64,000 nucleotides of DNA from Nonomuraea indica (GTDB taxonomy: Bacteria > Actinomycetota > Actinomycetes > Streptosporangiales > Streptosporangiaceae): contig NZ_KZ559468.1 in the NCBI RefSeq assembly GCF_002850745.1, forward strand, positions 601,119 through 665,118. Direction: 5' to 3'. The translations under genes were made by a program, and so were the position numbers. Under the pieces are notes generated by a model. That model made no database searches. It was not told the origin of the DNA and worked only from the letters and a program-made list of their open reading frames with translations. Positions 18,363 through 25,615 of this stretch are shown here, piece after piece. The number at the start of each line of letters is the position of its first letter. Within the stretch, counting starts at the first letter, position 1.

Positions 18363-19610
18363 ATGCGCTCCCTGACCCGGCGTGTCCTGCTCGACACGCG
18401 CTACACGCTCGTGGGCTTCCCCACAGCCGTCATCGGCTTCGTGCTCCTGATCACCGGCTTCGCCGCGGGGCTGAGCACCGTCGTCGTGTGGGTGGGGGTG
18501 CCGGTCCTGGCCGGGACGCTGCTGATGGCGCGGGGCTTCGCCGACGCCGAACGCGGCTGGCTGTCCGACGTGCTGGGCCGCCCGCCCGTACGTCCCCGCT
18601 ACCGGCCGGCTCCCGAGGGCGCCGGCCGGTTCCGCAGGCTGGTCACCCCGCTCACCAGCGGCCAGTCGTGGCTCGACCTCCTGCACGGCCTGCTGAACTT
18701 CCCGATCTCCATCGCGGCGTTCGTGCTGACCCTGGTGTTCTGGGCGGTGCCGGTTGTGGCGCTGACGTACCCGATCCACGGCCTCGTCACCTCCCGCATC
18801 GAGGGCAACGTCGAGCTGCCCGAGCTGCTCGGCTTCGGTTCCGGCTATCTCACCAACTCGATCTTCTACGCGCTGCTCGGGCTGGTCTTCGTGATCCTGC
18901 TGCCGTTCGTGACGCGGATGTCCGCGCTGCTGCGCGCCGGGCTCGGCAGGGCACTGCTGACCGGCGTCGCCGAGCTGCAGGAACGCATCGACGACCTGGC
19001 CGAGGGCCGTGCCGCCGCCGTGTCGGCCGAGGCCAACGCGCTGCGCAAGCTGGAGCGCGACATCCACGACGGTCCCCAGCAGCGGCTCGTCTCCCTGGCC
19101 ATGGAGCTGTCCCGGGCGCAGCGCCAGCTCGGCAAGGACCCCGAGGCGGCGCAGCGGACCATCAGCTCGGCCATCACCGCCACCCGCGAGACGCTCGACG
19201 AGCTGCGCGCCCTGTCGCGCGGCATCGCCCCGCCCATCCTGTCGGACCGGGGCCTCGCGCCCGCGCTGGCGGCGCTGGCCGGCCGCTGCACGATCCCCGT
19301 CGAGCTGGACGTGCAGATCACCGGACGCTTCCAGGCGGCCGTGGAGAACGCCGTCTACTTCGTCGTCGCCGAGACCCTCACGAACGTCGCCAAGCACAGC
19401 CGAGCCACCGTGTGCACCGTCCAGCTCACCCGCACCGGGAACACGCTGATGCTGACGATCGGGGATGATGGGGTCGGCGGCGCCCATGCCGCCAAGGGAC
19501 ACGGTCTCGCCGGGCTCGCCGACCGGCTCCGCGCGGTCGACGGGGAGCTCACGGTCGACTCGCCCGACGGCGGGCCGACGGTGATCGTGGCGGAGGTGCC
19601 GTGCGCGTAG
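18363..19610 (+). CDS. Membrane sensor histidine kinase (NarL/DesK-type, HisKA_3)
   Basis: 415 aa. Residues 1-190 contain four to five TM segments in the arrangement of the actinobacterial membrane 'sensor domain' (LLDTRYTLVGFPTAVIGFV at the start). The dimerisation/phosphoacceptor box is LERDIHDGPQQRLV, with the phosphorylated His followed by D-G-P-Q-Q. The HATPase_c domain shows ETLTNVAKHSRAT (N box), GDDGVGG (G1) and GHGLAGLADRL (G2). The C-terminus overlaps the response regulator start by 10 nt, so they form one operon. The signal is unknown; envelope stress is common for this architecture. Confidence 0.93.
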   Translation: MRSLTRRVLLDTRYTLVGFPTAVIGFVLLITGFAAGLSTVVVWVGVPVLAGTLLMARGFADAERGWLSDVLGRPPVRPRYRPAPEGAGRFRRLVTPLTSGQSWLDLLHGLLNFPISIAAFVLTLVFWAVPVVALTYPIHGLVTSRIEGNVELPELLGFGSGYLTNSIFYALLGLVFVILLPFVTRMSALLRAGLGRALLTGVAELQERIDDLAEGRAAAVSAEANALRKLERDIHDGPQQRLVSLAMELSRAQRQLGKDPEAAQRTISSAITATRETLDELRALSRGIAPPILSDRGLAPALAALAGRCTIPVELDVQITGRFQAAVENAVYFVVAETLTNVAKHSRATVCTVQLTRTGNTLMLTIGDDGVGGAHAAKGHGLAGLADRLRAVDGELTVDSPDGGPTVIVAEVPCA

Positions 19611-20248
19611 TGGTGGCCGATGACGCGGTCCTGATCAGGGAGGGCCTGGTCAGGCTGCTGGAGGAGTTCGGCTGCGAGGTGGTGGCGACCGTCGGCGACG
19701 GCGACGCCCTGGTCGCCGCCGTGGCCGAGCATCGGCCGGACGTGTCGGTGGTGGACGTGCGGATGCCGCCGTCGTTCACCGACGAGGGGCTCCGGGCGGC
19801 CGTGGAGGCGCGGCGCAGGGTGCCGGGGGCGCCCGTGCTGATCCTGTCGCAGTACGTCGAGGTGTCCTACGCCGACGACCTGCTCGCCGACGCCCGCGGC
19901 GCGGTCGGCTACCTGCTGAAGGACCGGGTGGTCGACGTGGACGAGTTCCTGGAGGGACTGCGGCGCGTCGCCGCGGGCGGCACCGTGTTCGATCCTCAGG
20001 TGGTGTCGCAGCTCATGGTTCGCAGGCGCAAGGACGACCCGCTCGCCCAGCTCACCCCGCGTGAGCGGGAGGTGCTCGGGCTGATGGCCGAGGGCAGGTC
20101 CAACCCGGCCATCGGACGGCAGCTGGTGATCAGCGACGGGGCCGTGGAGAAGCACATCAGGAGCATCTTCAGCAAGCTCGGGCTCTACGCCGACGACAGC
20201 GACCAGCACCGCCGGGTGCTCGCCGTCCTCGCCTATCTCCGCTCCTGA
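19601..20248 (+). CDS. LuxR/NarL-family response regulator
   Basis: 215 aa, GTG start inside the end of the kinase gene. The receiver domain has the acidic pair in VVADDAVL, phosphoacceptor D52 in VVDVRMPP, and the conserved Lys in GYLLKDR. The C-terminal GerE/LuxR HTH is LTPREREVLGLMAEGRSNPAIG through KHIRSIFSKLGL. The partner is the overlapping kinase gene. The 18288-18305 palindrome upstream of the operon is a candidate binding site. Confidence 0.94.
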   Translation: MRVVVADDAVLIREGLVRLLEEFGCEVVATVGDGDALVAAVAEHRPDVSVVDVRMPPSFTDEGLRAAVEARRRVPGAPVLILSQYVEVSYADDLLADARGAVGYLLKDRVVDVDEFLEGLRRVAAGGTVFDPQVVSQLMVRRRKDDPLAQLTPREREVLGLMAEGRSNPAIGRQLVISDGAVEKHIRSIFSKLGLYADDSDQHRRVLAVLAYLRS

Positions 20249-20345
20249 CCCCCGCCTGACCCACGCCCGGCCCACCTGTGCGGGCCTGTGGGGCGGGCTG
20301 TACGGCGGGCCTGTGCCGCCGGGTGCGGTCCGGTGGAGGGTGGCC

Positions 20346-20381
20346 GGCCGGTCCGCGCGGCAGACGCGCGCGGACCCGGCC
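20346..20381. terminator. Bidirectional hairpin between the response regulator and mihF
   Basis: A GC-only stem of about 12 bp with one bulged C (GGCCGGTCCGCGCG against CGCGCGGACCCGGCC) lies 9 nt beyond the mihF stop and 98 nt beyond the response-regulator stop. The two genes converge. No T-tract. Confidence 0.5.
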
Positions 20382-20390
20382 GCTCACGTC

Positions 20391-20696
20391 CTAGCCGAGC
20401 GCCTCGACCAGCTTCTTGCGCTGCTGGGCGCCGAGGCCGCCGAGGCGGCGCTTCTCGTCGACGCCCGCCTCCTCCATCAGCGCGGTGGCCTTGGCCGGGC
20501 CGACGCCCTTGACCGCGCGCAGGGCCTGCGACACCTTGATCTTCTTGGCGATGTCGTCGTCGCGCTCCAGGAGCTGGCTGAAGGACAGCTCGCCGGCCTT
20601 GACCTTGGCCAGCAGGGCCGTACGGGCCGCGCGAGCCTCGGCCGCCTTCTCCAGAGCCGCCTTGCGCTGCTCGGGGGTGAGAGTGGGAAGTGCCAT
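20391..20696 (-). CDS. mihF: Actinobacterial integration host factor (mIHF)
   Basis: 101 aa. Nucleoid-associated DNA-bending protein specific to actinobacteria. It was first known as a host factor for mycobacteriophage L5 integration and contributes to nucleoid structure and development in Streptomyces (sIHF). The sequence MALPTLTPEQRKAALEKA, the helical KVKAGELSFSQLLE and the DNA-binding helix-two-turn-helix with LRAVKGVGPAKATALMEEAG and RRLGGLGAQQRKKL match the family end to end. GAGGAGAG precedes the ATG. In many actinobacteria it neighbours gmk/rpoZ, which is not the case here. Confidence 0.95.
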   Translation of the reverse strand: MALPTLTPEQRKAALEKAAEARAARTALLAKVKAGELSFSQLLERDDDIAKKIKVSQALRAVKGVGPAKATALMEEAGVDEKRRLGGLGAQQRKKLVEALG

Positions 20697-20750
20697 CTGT
20701 CTCTCCTCGGGGAGTTAACGTTCGGGATCCTGTTACCCGTAGTGCAGTGG

Positions 20751-20938
20751 CTAATCATGGCGGATACCAGCGGTTCTTGGTGCGGAAAGCGATGCTCGGC
20801 CCGCGCTGTGCGCCGAGGCCCCCGCCTCGGCGCACGCCACGTCCCGCGCGACCGTCCCTCCGCTGACCCCGACGCCGCCCACCACGCGTTCCTCTTCACC
20901 GTAATCCGCCCAGAGCGGGACGCGACCGTCAAAAGGCA
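20751..20938 (-). pseudogene. Relic resembling the C-terminus of a GlcG/HbpS (DUF336) protein
   Basis: An in-frame 62-residue stretch contains ERVVGGVGVSGGTVARD followed by CAEAGASA. This matches the signature end of GlcG/HbpS haem-binding proteins (VVGAIGVSGGT, then D-x-x-x-A-x-AG). The expected ~90 N-terminal residues are absent upstream in all three frames that I examined. It ends just upstream of the mihF promoter area. Either a decayed gene or coincidence; the motif match makes the former more likely. A family search would settle it. Confidence 0.4.
20808..20835. other. Perfect 12-bp stem, 4-nt loop hairpin
   Basis: GTGCGCCGAGGC and GCCTCGGCGCAC flank CCCC, inside the GlcG-like relic on the side upstream of mihF. 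No T-run follows on either strand, so it is not a classic terminator. It could fold in any transcript crossing the region. Confidence 0.6.
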
Positions 20939-21398
20939 TAAAACGGTCATGTGTGGGGCCGGGTGGCCGCACCCGTGTGACCCGGCATCCCCGGCCGGGC
21001 CGGTGTCATGGCGTGAGCCACGGAGGCGTCGCCCTCGTCGGGTGCCGGTCCCGGGGCCGACGGGCCACGCACCCGTCACCACCTGGAGAAATGCCACGTG
21101 GCGGACCCCGTCGGCGAGGCGGGCGGGGAGCGGCGCATCCTCGCGCGCCGCCCGTCGCGGCGCCGCCCGGCGCGGCGCCGCCCGGCATGGTCGCGGAGCG
21201 TGTCCGGATGCCGCGGCACCTTCCTGACGTCCGGGCCGCCCTCCGCCTCCCGCGCGCCTCCGGCCGTACCGGCCTCGGGATGGCGCCCCGGGATCGCCCG
21301 CCGCGGCCTATGTAGCGGCTGCTTGGGATGTTTCGCCCTGGACGGGTGGTATGCATCACATTCTGCAGTTCGGGCGTGTCGCGCCCCTGGTGCAGGCG

Positions 21399-22697
21399 TC
21401 AGGCGGGGGTCGTGGCGCGGGCGCGACACCACTCCTGTACGCCCTCGACGGTGAGGAACGCGTCGAACACCGACTCCATCGCCCCGACCAGCGCCCCGCG
21501 CCACCCCAGGGCGGAGAGGGCCAGGCGGGGCGGCCGCTCGCGGCGGATCGTCATCAGACCGCCCTCGAACGGCTCCGTGAGCGCCGTCAGGGCCCGCGCG
21601 TGCAGATCCACCCCGAAGCCCGACAGTGACACCACCTCGGGGTCGTGGGCGTTCACCAGGGCGGCGACGCCCCTGCCGAGCGCGCGGGCGTTCGCCGCCA
21701 GGGCCCGCGCCGCGTCCGCGTCACCGGCCCCGGCGTCGGCGAAGACCCGTTCGGCCCGCTCCCGTCCCCGGCCGCCGCCGTGGGCGAGGCCCAGCCCGCG
21801 CAGCAGCGCGTTGGTGCCCACCTCGCGGCCCCAGCAGCCGTGCGCCCCGCAGGCGCACGGCTCGGCGCCGCCGGTCAGCGGCATGTGCCCGAACTCGGCG
21901 CCGATGCCGCCCGCCCCCGCGAGCGGCCGCCCGTCCACCACCAGGACGCCGCCCAGGTCGAAGTCCACGTGCAGGTGCAGTCCCACGCCGACGCCCCGCA
22001 GCACGCCCCGCCGCGCCTCGGCCAGCGCCGCGAACGCCGTGTCGTTGCCCACCAGGGGCATCCCGTGCGCGGCCCCGCCCCCGGCCGGCGGCATCCCGTA
22101 CGCGGAGCGGTCCCCCGTCGCGTGCGGGTGGGCCGTCTCGTCCCTCTCGGGCGGAACCCGGTGCGGCGGCAGGCCGAGCAGGGCCGGGACGTCGACCGAG
22201 CGCCAGCCCAGGTGTGCCACGTCCACCAGGCCCTCGGCGCGCACCGGCCCCGCCACGGCCAGCCCGACCCCCACCACCCGGGGGGCGAGCCGGTCCAGGT
22301 GTCGCCTGAGCGCCTCGCCCAGCGGCCCGAACGCACCCTCCGGGGTGCCGTCGTGGCGGCGCACCTCCAGGACCGTCGCCTGCCCGCCCAGGGCGCACTC
22401 GGCGAGCTCCCAGGCGTCCTCGCGCACGTCCACCGCCAGCGCGAGCGGCCCGTGCGGGTGCGGGCCGGGCACCTGGGTGGGACGGCCCCGGCCGTGCTCG
22501 GCGGCGGGCTCCTCGTGCAGCAGCGCGCTGTCGGCCAGCTCGGCGACCAGCACCGACGCCGTGCCACGGGCCAGCTCCAGGTCACGGGTGAGCCGCGAGC
22601 GGGTGAGGGTGGCGCCGCAGTCGTGCACCGCGCGCAGCAGCCGCACCCGGTTGTGGGCGCGCAGCTCCCCACTCGTCGTCGCCCCGTTCGTCGCCAT
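21399..22697 (-). CDS. ROK-family transcriptional repressor
   Basis: 432 aa. The N-terminal winged HTH (RAHNRVRLLRAVHDCGATLTR, then LTRDLELARGTASVLVAEL) is followed by a ROK sugar-kinase-like domain with GVGLAVAGPV, the zinc motif CACGAHGCWGRE and EFGHMPL. A ~40-residue His/Pro/Gly-rich insertion (about residues 180-220) interrupts the usual 'ENDAN' sugar-binding loop, which reads GNDTAFAALAEA after the insert. ROK repressors of this type respond to sugars. It is divergent from an MFS gene whose promoter overlaps this start codon, so control of that transporter is likely. Confidence 0.9.
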   Translation of the reverse strand: MATNGATTSGELRAHNRVRLLRAVHDCGATLTRSRLTRDLELARGTASVLVAELADSALLHEEPAAEHGRGRPTQVPGPHPHGPLALAVDVREDAWELAECALGGQATVLEVRRHDGTPEGAFGPLGEALRRHLDRLAPRVVGVGLAVAGPVRAEGLVDVAHLGWRSVDVPALLGLPPHRVPPERDETAHPHATGDRSAYGMPPAGGGAAHGMPLVGNDTAFAALAEARRGVLRGVGVGLHLHVDFDLGGVLVVDGRPLAGAGGIGAEFGHMPLTGGAEPCACGAHGCWGREVGTNALLRGLGLAHGGGRGRERAERVFADAGAGDADAARALAANARALGRGVAALVNAHDPEVVSLSGFGVDLHARALTALTEPFEGGLMTIRRERPPRLALSALGWRGALVGAMESVFDAFLTVEGVQEWCRARATTPA

Positions 22698-22726
22698 TGT
22701 GCGATTCTCACATCCCTGAATATGCT
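22697..22726 (+). promoter_or_regulatory. Promoter of the MFS gene, overlapping the ROK start codon
   Basis: TTGTGC (22697-22702), an 18-nt spacer and TATGCT (22721-22726) make a good SigA-type promoter. The -35 overlaps the ROK gene's initiation codon (22695-22697). The MFS GTG at 22733 is 6 nt after the -10, implying a leaderless mRNA. The spacer contains the only room for a repressor between the genes. Confidence 0.55.
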
Positions 22727-22732
22727 CTAGGC

Positions 22733-23944
22733 GTGAACATAAGTATCGCAGAGGCCAGGCGTGCCCGGATCGCGGTTTTCGGCTACTTCTCCCTGGCCGG
22801 ATTCGTGATGGGGCTGTGGGCCGCCGGCCTGCCGTCGCTGAACGACCGGCTCGACCTCGGCCCGGCGCGGCTCGGCACCGTCCTGCTGCTCATCTCGGGC
22901 GGCGCGCTGGCGTCGATGCTGGTGACCGGGCCGCTCGTGGACCGGTGGTCGAGCCGGACCGTCTGCTGGATCAGCGGCCCGCTGTCCGCCCTCGTCCTGC
23001 TCGGGCCGGCCGTGGCGCCCGGCTTCCCGCACCTGGCCGTCCTCGCCGTGGTCTTCGGGCTCGGCCTCGGCGTGACCGAGGTGGCCATGAACGCCCACTC
23101 CGTCGAGGTCGAGCGCGCCTACGGGCGGCCCATCATCTCGGCGTTCCACGGCACGTGGAGCCTCGGCGGGGCGGCGGGCGGCGCGCTGACCGCGCTCGTC
23201 CTTCGGGCCGGCCTGGACGCCCAGACCCTGCTCGTCGTCGCGGCCCTCGTGGTGCCCCTCCTGTACCTGCCGCTGGCCCGGCTGCTGCTGCCGGCCGTAC
23301 CCGGACAGCCCGCCGAGGACGCCCCCGACGGCAGGCGCGCCGGCTCGGGGCTGCGGTGGGGCCTGATCGCGCTGCTCGGTCTCGCCGCGTTCGCCGGGCA
23401 CCTCGCCGAGGGCGCCGCCATCGACTGGGCCGCCCTGCACGCGCGCTGGATCCTCGACACCGACCCCGCCGCGGCGCCCCTCGCCTACACGGTCTTCGCC
23501 GTGGCCATGACGACCATCCGGCTGCTCGGCGACCCCATCCGCGCCCGGCTCGGCTCCGTACGGACGATCCAGCTCGCCGGCCTGCTCGCCACCGCCGGCT
23601 ACGTCCTCGTCCTGGCCGCCCCACTGACCGGCGAGACCCTGCGCGTGGCCTGCGCCTGGACGGGCTGGGCGCTCGCCGGGATCGGCCTGGCCACCGTGGT
23701 GCCGGTCATCTTCAGCGCCGTCGGAGCGGCCGGCGGGCCCGTCGGGCGGGCGCTGGCGATGGTGACGGCGTTCGGCTACAGCGGGCTGCTGGTGGGCCCG
23801 GCCGTGCTCGGCTACGTGGCCGAGGCGTCGTCGCTGCCGACCGCGCTCATCATTCCCGCCGTCCTGTCCGCCGTGGTCGCCCTGACGGGCGCCCCCGCCA
23901 TCCGCGCCCTCACCGCCCGCGCGACCGCCCCCGTGCCCGCCTGA
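22733..23944 (+). CDS. MFS transporter
   Basis: 403 aa, twelve predicted TM segments. The N-terminus (RIAVFGYFSLAGFVMGLWAAGLPSLNDRLDL) and the VTEVAMNAHSVEVERAYGRPI segment match the bacterial MFS group related to FucP/YbjJ-type sugar or drug exporters. A GTG start was preferred over an upstream TTG at 22697 because the TTG lies inside the -35 element. It is divergent from, and probably repressed by, the ROK protein. The substrate is unknown; ROK pairing hints at a sugar or a sugar-derived compound. Confidence 0.88.
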   Translation: MNISIAEARRARIAVFGYFSLAGFVMGLWAAGLPSLNDRLDLGPARLGTVLLLISGGALASMLVTGPLVDRWSSRTVCWISGPLSALVLLGPAVAPGFPHLAVLAVVFGLGLGVTEVAMNAHSVEVERAYGRPIISAFHGTWSLGGAAGGALTALVLRAGLDAQTLLVVAALVVPLLYLPLARLLLPAVPGQPAEDAPDGRRAGSGLRWGLIALLGLAAFAGHLAEGAAIDWAALHARWILDTDPAAAPLAYTVFAVAMTTIRLLGDPIRARLGSVRTIQLAGLLATAGYVLVLAAPLTGETLRVACAWTGWALAGIGLATVVPVIFSAVGAAGGPVGRALAMVTAFGYSGLLVGPAVLGYVAEASSLPTALIIPAVLSAVVALTGAPAIRALTARATAPVPA

Positions 23945-23964
23945 CGCCCTCCCCGCGCGTCCGC

Positions 23965-24366
23965 TCAGAGGCGGTGGCCCGTGGTGGCGTCGAGGTGGCC
24001 GGGGAGCTCGTCGTGACGGTCGCCGACGCTCAGCGTGCCGGTCGGCTCGAACATGAGGATCGACGCCCCCGCGGCCGAGGACGGCTTGTGCTCCATCCCG
24101 CGCGGCACGACGAACACCTCGCCCGCCGCCAGCGTGACGGCGCGCCCGCCGGCACCGGCGGCCCCGCCGTCGCGCAGGGCGATCGTCAGCTCGCCCTCCA
24201 GCACCAGGAAGAACTCGTCGGTGTCCGCGTGGGCGTGCCAGACGTGCTCCCCGGCGACCTTGGCGATCCGGACGTCGTAGTCGTTCACCCGGGTGACGAT
24301 CCGCGGGCTCCACAGGCGGTCGAACCGGGCCAGCGCGGCCCGCAGGGAAATCGGCTCATCGGTCAT
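23965..24366 (-). CDS. Cupin-domain protein
   Basis: 133 aa, single cupin fold. Motif 1 is HVWHAHADTDEFFLVLEGELTI and motif 2 is GEVFVVPRGMEHKP. The putative metal-binding His/Glu set is present. The N-terminus (LARFDRLWSPRIV) is typical of small actinobacterial cupins of unknown function, possibly sugar-isomerase-like or sensory. It is divergent from the GlxA-type regulator (52 bp between starts), so it may be that regulator's target. Confidence 0.86.
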   Translation of the reverse strand: MTDEPISLRAALARFDRLWSPRIVTRVNDYDVRIAKVAGEHVWHAHADTDEFFLVLEGELTIALRDGGAAGAGGRAVTLAAGEVFVVPRGMEHKPSSAAGASILMFEPTGTLSVGDRHDELPGHLDATTGHRL

Positions 24367-24418
24367 GCGGCCATCGTCGCGGCTGGCGCGCGCACGCCGT
24401 GAGTGCTAGGAATCGCAC

Positions 24419-25444
24419 ATGTCGCACGAATCCTCGCATCTCCCTGTGGGCCGCCCCCACCGGGTGACCATGATCGTGGACGAGGGGTCCAATCCGTTCG
24501 AGATGGGCGTCGCGACCGAACTGTTCGGGCTGCGGCGGCCCGAACTGGACCGGCCGTGGTACGACTTCACGCTCAGCGCCGCCGCGCCCGCCCTGCGCAT
24601 GCACGCCGGGCTGTTCACGCTGTCCGGGGTGGGCGGACTCGAGCGGACCGACGACGCCGACACCGTGATCGTGCCCAACCGGCCGGACCCGCTGACGCGG
24701 CCGCCCGGAGCCGTGCTGGACGCGGTGCGCCGCGCCGCCGCCCGCGGCGCCCGGCTGGTGAGCTTCTGCACCGGCGCCTTCGTGCTGGCGGAGGCCGGGC
24801 TTCTCGACGGCCGCCGGGCGACCACGCACTGGCGCTGGGCGGAGTCGTTCGCGGCCCGCCACCCGCGGGTGCGGCTCGAACCCGACGTGCTGTTCGTCGA
24901 CGACGGCGATGTGCTGACCGCCGCCGGCAGCGCCGCCGCGCTGGATCTCGGCCTGCACCTGATCCGCCGCGACCACGGCGCCGACGTGGCCAACGCGGTG
25001 AGCCGGCGCCTGGTGTTCGCGGCGCACCGCGACGGCGGCCAGCGCCAGTTCATCGAGCGCCCCGTACCGGACATCCGCGACACGTCACTGGCGCCGGTGC
25101 TGGCCTGGGCCCAGGAACGGCTGGATCTGCCGCTGACGGTCGCCGACCTCGCCGCCCGCGCGGCGGTCAGCCCGGCCACCCTGCACCGGCGGTTCGCCGC
25201 CCAGCTTGGCACCACCCCGCTCGCCTGGCTCACGGCCGAACGCGTGGCGCTGGCCTGCCGGCTGATCGAGCGCGGCGAGCAGGGGCTCGACAGGGTGGCC
25301 CGGCTCAGCGGGCTGGGGACGGCCGCCAACCTGCGGGCCCGGCTGCGGCGGCAGACCGGCCTGACGCCGACGGCCTACCGCCGCCGGTTCGGCCCGCTCA
25401 CCGGCTCCGGAGGGGTGACGGCCGTCGCGGCGGCCTCGCCGTAG
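24419..25444 (+). CDS. GlxA-type AraC-family regulator (DJ-1/PfpI + HTH)
   Basis: 341 aa. Residues 15-190 are a DJ-1/PfpI amidotransferase-like sensor domain, including the SFCTGAFVLAEAGLLDGRRATTHW elbow. Residues 225-325 are an AraC HTH (LTVADLAARAAVSPATLHRRF through GLTPTAYRRRFG). Family members such as GlxA and FtrA regulate catabolism or development. It is divergent from the cupin gene. It ends 171 bp before the large LuxR regulator; that interval has no further gene. Confidence 0.92.
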   Translation: MSHESSHLPVGRPHRVTMIVDEGSNPFEMGVATELFGLRRPELDRPWYDFTLSAAAPALRMHAGLFTLSGVGGLERTDDADTVIVPNRPDPLTRPPGAVLDAVRRAAARGARLVSFCTGAFVLAEAGLLDGRRATTHWRWAESFAARHPRVRLEPDVLFVDDGDVLTAAGSAAALDLGLHLIRRDHGADVANAVSRRLVFAAHRDGGQRQFIERPVPDIRDTSLAPVLAWAQERLDLPLTVADLAARAAVSPATLHRRFAAQLGTTPLAWLTAERVALACRLIERGEQGLDRVARLSGLGTAANLRARLRRQTGLTPTAYRRRFGPLTGSGGVTAVAAASP

Positions 25445-25615
25445 GGGACCTGCCCGGGAGACGGCGAGTGACCAGGGCTTCCGGTGCCACCGGGTCCCTC
25501 CTGGCAGGACCCGCGGCCGAGCGCCGGGACCGGACCGTTCCTTGGTGATACCTATGCCACCCCTCGACCGTGTGCCGGTTACGGCCGGGCGGGCCGAGGG
25601 CAGATAGTCGCCCTC

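Larger units (their letters stand above)
20697..21398. other. 702-bp region without a convincing intact gene
   Basis: Open frames here are compositionally like antisense noise. Three things stand out: the mihF leader (GAGGAGAG ribosome-binding site), a protein-like fragment on the minus strand (20751-20938) with a perfect 12-bp hairpin, and C/G-rich microrepeats (GCGCCGCCCG type) around 21140-21190. I saw no riboswitch or tRNA. Confidence 0.6.

Noticed and set aside
20313-21227. 304-codon plus-strand frame over mihF and its upstream region
   Set aside because: It is antisense to mihF and Arg/Gly/Ala-rich throughout, without recognisable domains.
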